NCBI RefSeq assembly: GCF_016695175.1
Contig: NZ_CP068023.1
Span: forward strand, 2,681,501 to 2,745,500
From: Pseudoalteromonas sp. GCY
Lineage (GTDB): Bacteria > Pseudomonadota > Gammaproteobacteria > Enterobacterales > Alteromonadaceae
DNA: 64,000 nucleotides
Direction of reading: 5' to 3'
The position numbers and the translations under genes were made by a program. Shown piece by piece: positions 17,216 through 28,048 of this stretch; position 1 is the stretch's first letter, and every line of letters begins with the position of its first letter. Under the pieces are notes generated by a model that searched no databases, had not been told where the DNA came from, and was given only the letters and a program-made list of their open reading frames with translations.

Positions 17216-17240
17216 CTCAGTGTTATGCGTTAACGCTGAG
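17216..17240. terminator. Possible bidirectional terminator between convergent genes
   Basis: CTCAGTGTTA and TAACGCTGAG form a 10-bp stem with one mismatch and a short loop between the cyclase and the small membrane-protein gene. On the minus strand it is followed by AAAAGGGG rather than a T-run, so termination strength is doubtful. Confidence 0.4.
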
Positions 17241-17577
17241 CACCCTTTCCTATGTATAGGTATGCCATCAGGGCAAGTGCCGCGCCGTTAAAAAATCCAT
17301 TTATTACCCATGCAAGCGCAAGGAAATCGGGTAACTCTGAAAACATCACCGCAAGCATTGGCGCAAGTAGGCCAAGAATAAAATACATGCCACCTTTACC
17401 ATGCCAATACAGAAGTAAAAACACGATGCTGATAATGCCTGATGCGGAAGCAAATATTTGATTCAGCCACACCACTTCACTCGACATAAAGAGTACGATA
17501 AACACCACCACGGTGAACACCACCGCATAAGGCGCTTTTTGCGCTAACTGTTGGCCAATCTTTTTACTTTCAGTCAT
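17230..17577 (-). CDS. Small four-helix membrane protein of unknown function
   Basis: 115 residues with about four hydrophobic helices (roughly residues 17-32, 37-58, 62-80 and 85-108). No motif is recognised. Its start overlaps the end of tilS by 8 bp, so it is probably translated from the tilS transcript. The reading frame and overlap support a real gene; function cannot be inferred. Confidence 0.7.
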   Translation of the reverse strand: MTESKKIGQQLAQKAPYAVVFTVVVFIVLFMSSEVVWLNQIFASASGIISIVFLLLYWHGKGGMYFILGLLAPMLAVMFSELPDFLALAWVINGFFNGAALALMAYLYIGKGAQR

Positions 17578-18877
17578 CTTTTACTATCCAAATAATGCCA
17601 TTGTCTTCTGCGTGCTCAGCACTCACAAACAGTCCGTTCACCGCAACAGGTGTATCATTGTAATAAACAACCGCAATATAATCACGCTCCCAGCTTGGAA
17701 TGTACAAATCTTTTAGCCAATGTTTCAAGGTATTAGAGCCAGGTTTGCCCTGTGGTTTGATTTTATCTTTAAGTCTGCCGTAGCGAATGCTAACGATTTC
17801 GTTCGAGAAAGGTTTGCGGATCCCCTTGCCCGTTTGTATAGCAACAGGTGTACTTTGCCCGCTGAGTTCATTGAGATTAACGGTCTCAATATCAAGTTTT
17901 TGGCTATTTTCCGTTACCCAATAAAGTGCGTCACGATAACGCCTCACCGCGCCTTGCTTAAAACGTATTTCAAGTTGACTGTCTTGGCGTGATGAAAACG
18001 CCTGTTGTACGATTTCATCTAGCTGTTTGTGACTCGGCATCTCAATGCCTTGCTTTGATATCCACAGTCTGATGACATTATCTCTCCTTGCATAAGAAAG
18101 CTGTTGTAAAACCGTGATATTTAGCGCCATCCGACAACGACACTTTTGCAAGTCTTCTTCACTCACCTCATCAATTATGGTTTGTTGGCGCTGTAAAATA
18201 TCAATACTGCGCAGTGTGTTACCTACAAAACCATTGAATCGAGAGGTGAGTAACGGGATCACCTGATTGCGCAAAAAGTTACGGTCAAACGCATCATCTG
18301 CGTTGGACTCATCCGTAATATGCTCAAGGCCAAACTGCTGTGCAAATGCTTCAATCTCGCTGCGACTAACAGCAAGTAATGGACGAATACAATAGCGCCC
18401 TGATGGCAGCTGAGTAGTCGCTCTCATCGCTCCAAGCCCCAGTAACCCTGAGCCGCGCTTTAATCTCAGTAAGAAAGTTTCAACTTGGTCATCGGCATGT
18501 TGCCCAAGCACGATTGCGTAACCGGCTTTGGCCGCATCATCTAATGCTTGATAGCGAGCTTCGCGTGCTTGCGCTTCAAGGCTAGTACGGGTTTTCCGAG
18601 TAATAGCAACCTGTTTTGCAACAAAGGGAACATTGAGTGTTTCGCAAAGCGATTGGCAAAATCGCTGCCAGTGCGTGGCGTGCTGAGATAAGCCATGATT
18701 AACATAAACCGCTTGGAGTGTAACATTATGCTTATTTGCATATTCTCGACAAAGATGGAGCAACACTACCGAATCCACACCGCCAGATAAGGCAATACAC
18801 AACCCTTTGGCGTCAAGGCCGGAGCTCAATACCTTTAAACTTGACTCTACTTGTTGGTAAACCCGACTATTAATCAT
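17570..18877 (-). CDS. tilS: tRNA(Ile)-lysidine synthetase
   Basis: 435 residues. TilS converts the wobble cytidine of tRNA-Ile(CAU) to lysidine with ATP, changing both codon reading and charging; it is essential. The PP-loop is visible as ALSGGVDSVVLLH near the N-terminus, followed by GQHADDQVETFLLRLKRGSGLLGLGAM and RPLLAVSRSEIEAFAQ. The length indicates the full form with C-terminal substrate-binding domains. The ATG at 18877 is preferred over an upstream in-frame TTG at 18892. It follows accA after a strong terminator, as in related genomes. Confidence 0.95.
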   Translation of the reverse strand: MINSRVYQQVESSLKVLSSGLDAKGLCIALSGGVDSVVLLHLCREYANKHNVTLQAVYVNHGLSQHATHWQRFCQSLCETLNVPFVAKQVAITRKTRTSLEAQAREARYQALDDAAKAGYAIVLGQHADDQVETFLLRLKRGSGLLGLGAMRATTQLPSGRYCIRPLLAVSRSEIEAFAQQFGLEHITDESNADDAFDRNFLRNQVIPLLTSRFNGFVGNTLRSIDILQRQQTIIDEVSEEDLQKCRCRMALNITVLQQLSYARRDNVIRLWISKQGIEMPSHKQLDEIVQQAFSSRQDSQLEIRFKQGAVRRYRDALYWVTENSQKLDIETVNLNELSGQSTPVAIQTGKGIRKPFSNEIVSIRYGRLKDKIKPQGKPGSNTLKHWLKDLYIPSWERDYIAVVYYNDTPVAVNGLFVSAEHAEDNGIIWIVKDD

Positions 18878-18893
18878 GTTTTCTACAATCAAT

Positions 18894-18922
18894 AAAAAAA
18901 GCCGCTCAATAGCGGCTTTTTA
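18894..18922. terminator. Intrinsic terminator after accA
   Basis: GCCGC-TCAATA-GCGGC with A-runs on one side and T-runs on the other, so it could work in both directions. On the minus strand it ends accA transcription just before tilS. Confidence 0.85.
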
Positions 18923-18963
18923 ACTTAAATTAGCATTGATATCAATACGAGCAGAAACTCGTA

Positions 18964-19920
18964 TTAACAATAACCAAATGACATCAGGCGCTTATAACGC
19001 TGATCTAACATCTCTTCGGTGCTTAGCGCTTCAAGATCAGCCAAGTCACGTTTAAGCTGCGCCTTCAGGTTTTTCGCCATCGCATCGTAGTTGCGGTGCG
19101 CACCACCTAGCGGCTCTTCAATGATGTTATTGATAAGATCCAGCTCTTTTACGCGAGAGGCTGATACACCCATTGCTTCTGCTGCAAGTGAAGCTTTGTC
19201 TGCACTCTTCCAAAGAATAGAAGCACAACCTTCAGGTGAGATCACAGAATAAGTGCTATATTGTAGCATGTTTACTCTGTCACCTACCCCGATAGCCAAT
19301 GCGCCACCAGAGCCGCCTTCACCGATCACGGTACAAATGGTTGGTACTTTGAGCGCTGCCATCACCTTAAGGTTACGTGCAATCGCTTCACTTTGACCGC
19401 GCTCTTCAGCGCCTACACCCGGATAGGCTCCCGGTGTGTCGATAAAGGTGATGATTGGCATCTTAAAGCGTTCAGCCATTTCCATTAAGCGTAATGCTTT
19501 ACGGTAACCTTCTGGCTTTGGCATACCAAAGTTACGTTTGATTTTTTCAGCCGTATCGCGACCTTTTTGCTGACCGATAATCATTACTGGCTTGTCGTCA
19601 AGACGTGCAACACCACCAAGAATAGCCGGATCGTTAGCAAAAGTACGGTCGCCCGCGAACTCGTCAAACTCGGTAAAAATGCGTTCAATATAATCGCGAG
19701 TATATGGACGAAGTGGATGACGCGCTAATTGAGACACTTGCCAAGCGCCTAAACCGTCGAAGATTTTCTTTGTTTGCTCAACATTTTTGTCTTTTAAGCG
19801 GCTGATCTCTTCTTCAAGGCTAAGATCTAAATCGCCAGAGCGACTAACGTTTTGTAATTCTTTGATTTTTGCTTCCAATTCAGCGATTGGAAGTTCAAAT
19901 TCAAGATAATTGAGGCTCAT
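18964..19920 (-). CDS. accA: Acetyl-CoA carboxylase carboxyltransferase subunit alpha
   Basis: 318 residues, the usual length. With AccD it transfers CO2 from biotin-carrier protein to acetyl-CoA, the committed step of fatty-acid synthesis. The N-terminal coiled segment ([17 protein letters not shown]), the crotonase-like core with [18 protein letters not shown], and [15 protein letters not shown] are clear. It sits 16 bp after dnaE, the order found in E. coli, and ends at a terminator. Confidence 0.97.
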   Translation of the reverse strand: MSLNYLEFELPIAELEAKIKELQNVSRSGDLDLSLEEEISRLKDKNVEQTKKIFDGLGAWQVSQLARHPLRPYTRDYIERIFTEFDEFAGDRTFANDPAILGGVARLDDKPVMIIGQQKGRDTAEKIKRNFGMPKPEGYRKALRLMEMAERFKMPIITFIDTPGAYPGVGAEERGQSEAIARNLKVMAALKVPTICTVIGEGGSGGALAIGVGDRVNMLQYSTYSVISPEGCASILWKSADKASLAAEAMGVSASRVKELDLINNIIEEPLGGAHRNYDAMAKNLKAQLKRDLADLEALSTEEMLDQRYKRLMSFGYC

Positions 19921-19936
19921 GCTCTAAACTACCTGT

Positions 19937-22900
19937 TTAGTTAAATTCTAATTCTAATTCCTGCGCCGCCAACAGTGATAAACGAGTTAAAAGCTCATCA
20001 CTTGGCGTCACACACCATTGTGTTCCTAATGTTAACTCTGCTAATGCATCAGGACGCTGATATTTAATTTTTACCGGACACGTTCCAAATTTATATGGTT
20101 CTAGCACTTTTTTGAAATTATCAAAGAAGTTCGCGTCAATTTGAGCCATATTTAGCGTCATTTTTATTGCACTAATACGCTTTTCTCGCGCCTGAGCAAT
20201 GGTAGAGATTTCTCTTGCGGTCATTGTAATGCCACCAGAGAAGTTATCAAAGCTGACCTGTCCAGATATTACCAAGATTTGGTTAATTTGCAGCATTTCT
20301 TGGTACATTTCAAACTGTTCAGGAAATAAGCGTACATCAATTCGGGCACTTTTGTCATCTAGAGTAATAAGCCCCCAACGCGCTCCTTTTTTGTTTATCA
20401 AGGTACGAGCATTGATAACTAGTCCCGCCGCGGTTGCTACCGTATCACGATTACCGGGTTGTAAGTCAACTAACTTGCCAGAGGTATAATATTTTAATTC
20501 TTTGCGATATTGATTAATTGGGTGACCAGTTAGGTAAAGACCTAAGGTTTCTTTTTCCCCATTTAACCATTCTTTATCGCTGAGCGGCGTGGCTTTGATA
20601 AAGGCTTGTTCAACCTCCTCGGGCTCAACCGCAAGCAAACCAAATAAGTCGCTCTGTCCAAGTGATTCGGCTTTGTGATGCTGCTCTGCTGACTTCATGG
20701 CATCCTTTAAACTTGCCAGTAAAGTCGCGCGCCCTGGCTGATCTCCGTCTGGGCCTAGCTTATCAAGCGCTCCTGCGTATATTAGCTTTTCAATCACGCG
20801 TTTATTTAGGCGCTTTAAGTCAACTCGCGCACAGAAGTCGAATAAATCTTTAAATTCTCCCCCTTGGGCTCGCGCTTCAAGGATCGCTTCAACAGGGCCT
20901 TCACCCACGCCTTTTATCGCCCCTATACCATAGACGATTTCACCTTGAAGATTTACAGCAAATTTGTAGACACCGGCATTCACGTCTGGTGGTAGCAGCG
21001 TCAACTTCATGTTTTCGCATTCATCTACCAAGGTTACGATTTTGTCGGTGTTATCCATATCCGCTGACATTACCGCCGCCATAAACTCGGCAGGGAAATG
21101 GGTCTTCATCCATAGCGTTTGGTACGACACTAACGCGTAGGCTGCGGAGTGAGATTTGTTAAAGCCGTAACCCGCAAACTTTTCTACCAAGTCGAAGATT
21201 TTCATCGCAAGTTCGCCTTCGACGCCATTGTTTTTGGCACCATCTTCGAACGTTGCACGTTGCTTCGCCATTTCTTCGGGCTTTTTCTTACCCATCGCAC
21301 GACGAAGCAAGTCAGCGCCACCTAGGCTATAACCTGCAAGCACCTGCGCTATCTGCATTACCTGTTCTTGGTAAAGGATGATCCCGTAGGTCGGCTCCAG
21401 TATAGGTTGTAGACTTTCGTGCTGGTATTGTGCGTCTGGATACGATACTTCTTCACGACCGTGCTTACGGTCGATAAAGTTATCTACCATGCCCGATTGC
21501 AAAGGACCCGGGCGGAATAGCGCAACCAGTGCGATCATGTCTTCGAAACAGTCTGGCTTCAAGCGACGGATCAAGTCTTTCATACCACGAGATTCCAGCT
21601 GGAATACCGCAGTTGTTTGTGCGTCTAATAACACTTTAAAACTTGCAGGGTCATCCAGTGGGATGGCTGCGATATCAATCGGCTCACGACTTTCTCTGCC
21701 AAGGCGTTCGTTCGCCATGTCGAGCGCCCATTGCAAAATGGTTAGCGTTCTTAGACCGAGGAAGTCAAACTTAACCAGACCTGCGGTTTCTACGTCATTC
21801 TTATCAAACTGGGTAACTGGGAATTTACCTTCTTCGTCACAATACAGCGCTGCAAAGTCGGTAATGGTGGTAGGCGAGATAACAACACCACCGGCGTGTT
21901 TACCCGCGTTACGCGTACAGCCTTCAAGAATACGACATTTATCAATCAGTTCACGAACTTCTTCATCGCTATCGTAAGCTTCAGGCAAGCGAGGCTCAAC
22001 ATCAAACGCTTTGGCAAGTGTCATACCAGGGTCGCCAGGTACAAGCTTGGAGATCCTATCTACGAAGCCATAAGGGTGACCAAGCACACGACCAACGTCT
22101 CGAATTACCGCTTTTGCCGCCATCGTACCAAAGGTAATGATCTGAGATACTGCGTCTCGACCATACAGTTTAGCAACGTGGTCAATTACCTCGTCTCGTC
22201 TATCCATACAAAAGTCGACGTCAAAGTCTGGCATCGAAACCCGTTCTGGGTTAAGGAATCGTTCGAATAGGAGATCGAATTCAAGTGGGTCAAGATCTGT
22301 GATCTTAAGCGCATATGCCACCAAAGAGCCGGCACCGGAACCACGACCAGGACCTACAGGGATGCCGTTATCCTTACTCCACTGAATGAACTCCATTACG
22401 ATTAAGAAGTAACCCGGGAATCCCATTTGGTTGATAACGTCGAGTTCAACCTGCAGACGGTCGTCATACTCACCACGCTTTTCTTTGCGCTCATTTTCAT
22501 CAGGAAATAAGAACTGTAAACGTTCTTCTAGACCATCTCGCGACACTTTTACCAAGAAATCTTCAATCGCCAGATCGCCCGTTGGATAATCTGGTAGGAA
22601 GTAGGTGCCAAGTTGTACCGTCACGTTACAGCGTTTGGCGATTTCTACGGTGTTTTCTAAAGCTTCTGGAATGTCACTAAAGAGTGCTTGCATCTGCTCA
22701 GAAGTCTTCAAATATTGCTCTTTAGAAAAGCGCTTTGGTCGATTTTTGTCTTCTAATGTATAACCGTCGTGAATAGCAACACGAATTTCGTGGGCATCAA
22801 AGTCTTTTTCATGTAAAAACACCACTTCATTCGTCGCCACAACGGGTATATTACGCGCAGCCGCGACCTCCACAGCACCATGGAGATATTCTTCTTCTTG

Positions 22901-23428
22901 TGCACGTGCGGTGCGTTGCAGCTCAATATAAAAATGGTCGCTAAAATGCTGCTCGTAAAACGCGAGCGTTTCTTCAATTAGCTTAGGATTGCCTTTTAAG
23001 ATGGCTTTACCTAAATCGCCATCTTTCGCGCCGGAGATAAGGATCAGCCCTTCTTTGTATTTTGCGAGCCATTCTTTATCGATTACGGGACGATGGAATA
23101 CATGGCCGCGAAGATAGGCATCGGAGATCAACAACGTTAGGTTTTTATACCCTTGATTGTTCTTAGCGAGAACGAGAATTCTACTCGGCTCGTCGGGAAA
23201 TTGATCTGACTTCAGCCAAAAATCCGCACCAATTATTGGCTTGATCCCTGCCCCGTGTGCGCCACCATAAAAACGCACCAAACCACATAAGTTCATTTGA
23301 TCGGTGATGGCAAGCGCAGGCATTGCAAGCTCTTCGGCCCTTGCCACAATTGGTTTGGTCTTCGCTAGACCATCCACCATAGAGAAGTCACTGTGTACAC
23401 GCAAATGGACAAACTGCGGGGCTGGCAT
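19937..23428 (-). CDS. dnaE: DNA polymerase III subunit alpha
   Basis: 1163 residues. It is the replicative polymerase. An N-terminal PHP domain ([15 protein letters not shown]) is followed by the polymerase core with [16 protein letters not shown] and the catalytic [12 protein letters not shown], then the helix-hairpin-helix and OB domains ([11 protein letters not shown] near the end). Its length matches the DnaE1 type of gammaproteobacteria. It begins two bases after rnhB, so it is translated within the lpxB-rnhB-dnaE-accA run. Confidence 0.98.
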   Translation of the reverse strand: MPAPQFVHLRVHSDFSMVDGLAKTKPIVARAEELAMPALAITDQMNLCGLVRFYGGAHGAGIKPIIGADFWLKSDQFPDEPSRILVLAKNNQGYKNLTLLISDAYLRGHVFHRPVIDKEWLAKYKEGLILISGAKDGDLGKAILKGNPKLIEETLAFYEQHFSDHFYIELQRTARAQEEEYLHGAVEVAAARNIPVVATNEVVFLHEKDFDAHEIRVAIHDGYTLEDKNRPKRFSKEQYLKTSEQMQALFSDIPEALENTVEIAKRCNVTVQLGTYFLPDYPTGDLAIEDFLVKVSRDGLEERLQFLFPDENERKEKRGEYDDRLQVELDVINQMGFPGYFLIVMEFIQWSKDNGIPVGPGRGSGAGSLVAYALKITDLDPLEFDLLFERFLNPERVSMPDFDVDFCMDRRDEVIDHVAKLYGRDAVSQIITFGTMAAKAVIRDVGRVLGHPYGFVDRISKLVPGDPGMTLAKAFDVEPRLPEAYDSDEEVRELIDKCRILEGCTRNAGKHAGGVVISPTTITDFAALYCDEEGKFPVTQFDKNDVETAGLVKFDFLGLRTLTILQWALDMANERLGRESREPIDIAAIPLDDPASFKVLLDAQTTAVFQLESRGMKDLIRRLKPDCFEDMIALVALFRPGPLQSGMVDNFIDRKHGREEVSYPDAQYQHESLQPILEPTYGIILYQEQVMQIAQVLAGYSLGGADLLRRAMGKKKPEEMAKQRATFEDGAKNNGVEGELAMKIFDLVEKFAGYGFNKSHSAAYALVSYQTLWMKTHFPAEFMAAVMSADMDNTDKIVTLVDECENMKLTLLPPDVNAGVYKFAVNLQGEIVYGIGAIKGVGEGPVEAILEARAQGGEFKDLFDFCARVDLKRLNKRVIEKLIYAGALDKLGPDGDQPGRATLLASLKDAMKSAEQHHKAESLGQSDLFGLLAVEPEEVEQAFIKATPLSDKEWLNGEKETLGLYLTGHPINQYRKELKYYTSGKLVDLQPGNRDTVATAAGLVINARTLINKKGARWGLITLDDKSARIDVRLFPEQFEMYQEMLQINQILVISGQVSFDNFSGGITMTAREISTIAQAREKRISAIKMTLNMAQIDANFFDNFKKVLEPYKFGTCPVKIKYQRPDALAELTLGTQWCVTPSDELLTRLSLLAAQELELEFN

Positions 23429-23430
23429 GC

Positions 23431-24024
23431 TTACTCCTTCTCGGCCAAAATTCGTTGCACAGGCTTAAAGCTTGTACGGTGATGTGGAGTGACACCATGT
23501 GTTTCGAGTGCGGCAAAGTGGGCTTTGGTTGGATAACCTTTGTGACCTGCAAAACCAAACTCTGGATATTCCGCGTCGAGTGCTAACATCTCATTGTCTC
23601 GGGTGACTTTCGCCAATATGGATGCCGCACTTATCTCGGCAACTAGGCTATCCCCTTTTACGACTGCGGTCGCCGAAACACTCAGCTTAGGTAAACGGTT
23701 TCCATCAACAAATACATGATTTGGTTGAATTTCCAATCCTTCAACTGCGCGTGTCATCGCCAACATCGTTGCGTGGAGAATATTCAGATCGTCAATTTCT
23801 GCAACTGACGCTCTCGCAATACAGTAACATAATGCCTTTTCTTTTATTTCTTCTGCCAATGCAATGCGCTTTTTCTCCGACAGTTTTTTGGAGTCGGTTA
23901 AACCTACAATCGGTTTGCTTGGATCTAAAATGACGGCAGCGGTCACAACGTCACCCACCAACGGGCCACGTCCTACCTCGTCAACGCCTGCAATATACTG
24001 CACATCAGGACGTTCAATTTGCAT
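23431..24024 (-). CDS. rnhB: Ribonuclease HII
   Basis: 197 residues. It removes ribonucleotides embedded in DNA and RNA of RNA-DNA hybrids. The catalytic pattern is present: [15 protein letters not shown] (Asp, Glu), VDGNRLP (Asp), and [15 protein letters not shown] (last Asp region). It overlaps the end of lpxB by 11 bp, as in many relatives. Confidence 0.97.
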   Translation of the reverse strand: MQIERPDVQYIAGVDEVGRGPLVGDVVTAAVILDPSKPIVGLTDSKKLSEKKRIALAEEIKEKALCYCIARASVAEIDDLNILHATMLAMTRAVEGLEIQPNHVFVDGNRLPKLSVSATAVVKGDSLVAEISAASILAKVTRDNEMLALDAEYPEFGFAGHKGYPTKAHFAALETHGVTPHHRTSFKPVQRILAEKE

Positions 24025-25168
24025 CTATTAACTCCATCACAGCCTGAGCCGCTTGTTTGCTGGCATTTAGGCGAATGTTCTCATGTATCTCGTAGAACTT
24101 TCTAATCAGCTTGCTATTATTGCCTTTTAACATCGGGAAAAGTGCATCGGCGAGTGCATCAGGATTACACTCTGCCTGTAAAAACTCAGGCACAAGTGGT
24201 GCGTCGGCCAATAAATTCGGCAATGCAAAGTATTTGATGTTAAAGGTAAAAAAGGTATTAAAAATCCAATAACTCTTAGGGTTCAGCTTATACCCTACTA
24301 CCATTGGCTTTTTGTATAGCATTGCCTCAAGTGTGGCAGTACCCGAAGCCAGTAAAACGGTATCCGCTGCTTGCATTGCCAGTGCTGACTGGCCGTCAAG
24401 CATAATTGGGTTCAATTCCGGTGCGACTTCTTTCAAGGCTTCCAAAAACTGCGCTCTGCGCTTTTCGTTTACCAAAGGCACGACTATTTTTAAGTTAGGA
24501 ATTTTATCGACTAATTTTTTTGCAGTCGCAAGATAAGTGCGACTCAATAAGCCAACTTCAGAGCCCCGGCTGCCTGGAAGCAGTGCTAAAACCGTATCAT
24601 CTTGGCTTAAGTTCAGCTGTGCACGCGCACCTGCGGTATCCGGCTCAAGTGGAATTTCATCCGCTAGCGTATGACCCACAAATGTACAAGGCACTTCATG
24701 TTTATCATAAAAGGCTTTTTCGAATGGCAGCAAAGACAGCACTAGGTTAGTCGCTTCGGCAATCTTATGGATGCGTTTTTGACGCCATGCCCACACACTC
24801 GGGCTTACATACTGAATGGTTTTAATTCCAGCCGCTTTCAACGGTTTTTCAACACGCAAATTAAAATCCGGCGCATCGATACCGATGAATACATCAGGTG
24901 GATTATCAATAAAGTAGTTCACCAACTGCTTTTTAATTTTTAGCAAGCGAGGTAAGCGACCAAGCACTTCGACTAATCCCATGACAGCCAATTCATCCAT
25001 GTCAAACAGGCTTTTACAACCAGCTTGTTGCATTTTAGGACCACCGATCCCGACAAAATTGGCATTGGGGTAATGAAGTTTTAGCGCGTTTATGAGGCCT
25101 GCACCGAGTATATCGCCCGATAACTCTCCTGCGACCACGCCAATGGTGATATTTTTTTCGTTAGCCAT
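24014..25168 (-). CDS. lpxB: Lipid-A-disaccharide synthase
   Basis: 384 residues. LpxB joins UDP-diacylglucosamine and lipid X to make the lipid A disaccharide at the inner membrane. The GT19 fold is recognised from [40 protein letters not shown] and [23 protein letters not shown]. The start follows a perfect terminator-like hairpin by only about 21 bases and lacks a strong ribosome site, so expression may depend on read-through from lpxA or a local promoter. Confidence 0.97.
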   Translation of the reverse strand: MANEKNITIGVVAGELSGDILGAGLINALKLHYPNANFVGIGGPKMQQAGCKSLFDMDELAVMGLVEVLGRLPRLLKIKKQLVNYFIDNPPDVFIGIDAPDFNLRVEKPLKAAGIKTIQYVSPSVWAWRQKRIHKIAEATNLVLSLLPFEKAFYDKHEVPCTFVGHTLADEIPLEPDTAGARAQLNLSQDDTVLALLPGSRGSEVGLLSRTYLATAKKLVDKIPNLKIVVPLVNEKRRAQFLEALKEVAPELNPIMLDGQSALAMQAADTVLLASGTATLEAMLYKKPMVVGYKLNPKSYWIFNTFFTFNIKYFALPNLLADAPLVPEFLQAECNPDALADALFPMLKGNNSKLIRKFYEIHENIRLNASKQAAQAVMELIDAN

Positions 25169-25189
25169 TGTTATTTTTCAGTATAAAAA

Positions 25190-25212
25190 ACGCCATACAA
25201 AATGTATGGCGT
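25190..25212 (-). terminator. Terminator-like hairpin between lpxA and lpxB
   Basis: ACGCCATACA-aaa-TGTATGGCGT, a perfect 10-bp stem, followed on the minus strand by TTTTTT. It meets the criteria for intrinsic termination yet lies inside a cluster usually transcribed as one unit. Confidence 0.8.
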
Positions 25213-25239
25213 AAGTATAACCTGTATTGCGGTTCAAGT

Positions 25240-26013
25240 TTAGCGGATCAAACCACGATTAGAAGTCGCAATAAAATCAATCATTTGTTGAACTGCTGCG
25301 AACTCAGAAGCATCTTCTTTTAGCGCTTCTAACGCATCTTCTAAACGCAGTCCCTTACGGAACAACGTTTTGTATGCGCGTCTTGTTGCCATGATTTCAT
25401 CAGACTCAAAGCCGCGACGCTTTAAGCCTTCAGTATTAATTGCAACGGGTCTTGCTGGCGTGCCAGTCGTTGTAACAAATGGCGGCACGTCTTGGTTCAC
25501 ACCCGAGTACATACCAATAAAGGCATGTGAACCCACTTTACAAAATTGGTGTACACCTGAATTACCCGCAAGGATAACCCAGTCACCGATATGTACATGT
25601 CCGGCTACACTCGCATTGTTAGCGAAAATCACATTGCTGCCAATGACTGCGTCGTGTGCCACATGGGTGTAAGCCATAAATAAGTTGTTGCTACCAATTC
25701 GAGTGATCCCTTCGTCTTGAATTGTGCCACGATGGATAGTCGCACACTCACGAATAACGTTGTTATCACCAATAATTAGCTTGGTTGGTTCATCCTTGTA
25801 CTTTTTATCTTGGCAGGCTTCCCCTACTGACGCGAATTGGAAAATGTGATTGCCTGAACCAATCTCAGATGGGCCTTTGATCACTACATGTGATTCAATC
25901 TTACAGTTATCACCAATGACAACGTCATTACCAATATAACTATAAGGGCCTACAGAAACATTCTCGCCTAAACGCGCGCCTGATTCGATAATTGCGGTAG
26001 GATGAATAGCCAT
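25240..26013 (-). CDS. lpxA: UDP-N-acetylglucosamine acyltransferase
   Basis: 257 residues. First step of lipid A synthesis: transfer of 3-hydroxyacyl from ACP to UDP-GlcNAc. The N-terminal two thirds are hexapeptide repeats of a left-handed beta helix (IHPTAIIESGARLGENVSVG onwards). The catalytic-histidine region reads AYTHVAHDAVIG, followed by GNSGVHQFCKVG. Its ATG overlaps the fabZ stop codon (TAATG), implying coupled translation. Confidence 0.97.
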   Translation of the reverse strand: MAIHPTAIIESGARLGENVSVGPYSYIGNDVVIGDNCKIESHVVIKGPSEIGSGNHIFQFASVGEACQDKKYKDEPTKLIIGDNNVIRECATIHRGTIQDEGITRIGSNNLFMAYTHVAHDAVIGSNVIFANNASVAGHVHIGDWVILAGNSGVHQFCKVGSHAFIGMYSGVNQDVPPFVTTTGTPARPVAINTEGLKRRGFESDEIMATRRAYKTLFRKGLRLEDALEALKEDASEFAAVQQMIDFIATSNRGLIR

Positions 26014-26465
26014 TAAAACTCTCTTCTAGCACACATAATTTCAGCTGAACACACAGTTTTGCCTTCTACTTTAGCTTCAGCACTGAATTTCCAGATATTA
26101 CGGCGTTCTTTTTCGAACTTAACATGCAAATGCATCGTGTCACCCGGTAGAACAGGTTGTTTGAAACGTGCATTATCAATCGCCGCAAATAAGTATAGTT
26201 CATTCTCGCTGCGATTCTCGACCGTTTTAAAACCAAGTAAACCTGTTGCCTGAGCCATCGCTTCTAGGATCAACACACCTGGGAAAATTGGTTGCTCTGG
26301 GAAGTGACCCGTGAAAATAGGCTCATTAATCGTCACGTTTTTAATCGCGTGAAGATGTTCACCTGGCTTAAAGTCTACCACTTTGTCAACAAGCAACATT
26401 GGGTAGCGGTGCGGAAGAAGTTTTAAAATCTCTTGGATATCAAAGCTGTTTAATTCGTTAGCCAA
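26013..26465 (-). CDS. fabZ: 3-hydroxyacyl-ACP dehydratase FabZ
   Basis: 150 residues with the hot-dog fold motif [22 protein letters not shown], which carries the catalytic His and Glu. It dehydrates 3-hydroxyacyl-ACP in fatty-acid elongation and competes with LpxA/LpxD for 3-hydroxyacyl-ACP, which explains the conserved neighbourhood. It begins 10 bp after lpxD. Confidence 0.97.
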   Translation of the reverse strand: MANELNSFDIQEILKLLPHRYPMLLVDKVVDFKPGEHLHAIKNVTINEPIFTGHFPEQPIFPGVLILEAMAQATGLLGFKTVENRSENELYLFAAIDNARFKQPVLPGDTMHLHVKFEKERRNIWKFSAEAKVEGKTVCSAEIMCARREF

Positions 26466-26475
26466 AATAGCTTCC

Positions 26476-27519
26476 TTATTCTACATCAGTATCTTTAAGC
26501 TGTGCTGTCAGCAGCTCAAGTGCCTTCAGGCGCGACTTAAAGTCAGATAAATTGCGTAAGTGTGCAATAGACTTACGCCACTCTTTATTCGTTTGGTGAG
26601 GTAAACCAGAAGAATAGATCCCTGGCTCAGTAATTCCTTTAGTAACCATGCTCATACCAGTAATGACAACCCCATCACAAATTTCGTTGTGACCATTGAT
26701 TGCTGTCATGCCACCAATTTGGCAGTACTTACCGATTTTCACACTGCCCGCCAGTACCGTGCAGCCTGCGATGGCTGTACCGTAACCAACTTCAACGTTA
26801 TGGGCAATTTGGATCTGGTTATCTAAAATGACGTTGCTATGAATAATGGTGTCTTCTAGCGCGCCTCTATCAATAGAAGTACTCGCGCCAACTTCGACAC
26901 GGTCGCCAATAATTACGGTGCCAACTTGAGGGATTTTAACCCACTCGCCTTTCTCGTTGGCGTAGCCAAAACCATCACTTCCTATTACGGCACCTGACTG
27001 GAATAGACATTGTTCGCCTATCTGCACTTCATGATAGACGGTTACGTTTGCCCAGAGTTTAGTCTTTGCGCCTATTTTGGCATGTTTTCCAATGAAACAG
27101 CCTGGCCCTATCTCAACATCATCACCAATCACAGCGCCATCCTCAATTACAGCGTTCGCACCCACACTGACGTTTGCACCAAGTGTTGCGGTATCAGAGA
27201 TAACTGCTGTACGATGAACCCCTGATGCTGCGCTAGGGGTTGAGTCTAGCTTCTGTGCAAGTTTTGCATAGGCTACATAAGGATCTGCGATAATGAGTTT
27301 ATTACCCGCAAAATAATCCGCGTCTTTTTCACTCAAGATCACGGCCCCCGCAGTCGTGCTTTCAAGCTGACCACGGTATTTGCTGTTGGCTAAAAACGCG
27401 ATTTGGTCGTCTTTTGCCTGCGCGAGAGTGGCGATATTTCGAATTGATTTATCGCCATCACCTTGCAGCTGAGCACCTAGATACTCAGCAAGTTGAGATA
27501 AGGTGTGAAGTTTTGTCAT
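26476..27519 (-). CDS. lpxD: UDP-3-O-(3-hydroxyacyl)glucosamine N-acyltransferase
   Basis: 347 residues. Third lipid A step: N-acylation of the UDP-glucosamine intermediate. The N-terminal uridine-binding domain ([14 protein letters not shown]) is followed by hexapeptide repeats, with [16 protein letters not shown] containing the catalytic His region, and a C-terminal helix. Its ATG overlaps the ompH stop codon by one base (TAATG). Confidence 0.97.
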   Translation of the reverse strand: MTKLHTLSQLAEYLGAQLQGDGDKSIRNIATLAQAKDDQIAFLANSKYRGQLESTTAGAVILSEKDADYFAGNKLIIADPYVAYAKLAQKLDSTPSAASGVHRTAVISDTATLGANVSVGANAVIEDGAVIGDDVEIGPGCFIGKHAKIGAKTKLWANVTVYHEVQIGEQCLFQSGAVIGSDGFGYANEKGEWVKIPQVGTVIIGDRVEVGASTSIDRGALEDTIIHSNVILDNQIQIAHNVEVGYGTAIAGCTVLAGSVKIGKYCQIGGMTAINGHNEICDGVVITGMSMVTKGITEPGIYSSGLPHQTNKEWRKSIAHLRNLSDFKSRLKALELLTAQLKDTDVE

Positions 27520-28037
27520 TACTTATTGCTAACCGCTTTTACCACTTCTTCAGAAAGGTCGGCTACTTTATCAGGATTGAAGTAAATTGTCGTATCTTTT
27601 ACTTTAACTTCGTCAAACTTACCTTTTTTAGCAACAGACTCAATCGCATCTACGATTAGCTTTTGTACTTTAGCAAGCTCTTGGTTTTGACGAACTTTAA
27701 TTTCTTGCTCTAGTGGACGACCTTTTTCAGCAAGTGTCTTTTGCATGCCTTGGATCTTCTCACGAAGCGCTTCTTTTTGCTCTTCACTCATTGTCGTCGC
27801 TTCGCGCTTAAATTTTTCAGCTTCGAAACGAATGTCACCTTGAATTTTTTCAAGCTCTTGACGACGCTCAGCGAACTCAGCTTGTAGTGTCTGTTCAATT
27901 TTCGCCATTTGTGGAATTTGCTTATACACTTCCTGCATGTCTACGATGCCTACTTTGTGTGCAAATGCGCTACCTGAAGCACCCATCATTAGTGCTGCAG
28001 TCATGGCTAGTGTTGATGATTTAATAAATTTTTTCAC
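27519..28037 (-). CDS. skp: Periplasmic chaperone OmpH/Skp
   Basis: 172 residues with a signal peptide (about 1-26, ending GSAFA). The mature protein begins HKVGIVDMQEVYKQIPQ and has a long charged coiled-coil middle, the tentacle of the Skp trimer. It carries unfolded outer-membrane proteins to the BAM complex. It lies 11 bp after bamA, a conserved functional pairing. Confidence 0.95.
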   Translation of the reverse strand: MKKFIKSSTLAMTAALMMGASGSAFAHKVGIVDMQEVYKQIPQMAKIEQTLQAEFAERRQELEKIQGDIRFEAEKFKREATTMSEEQKEALREKIQGMQKTLAEKGRPLEQEIKVRQNQELAKVQKLIVDAIESVAKKGKFDEVKVKDTTIYFNPDKVADLSEEVVKAVSNK

Positions 28038-28048
28038 AATAAAACTCC

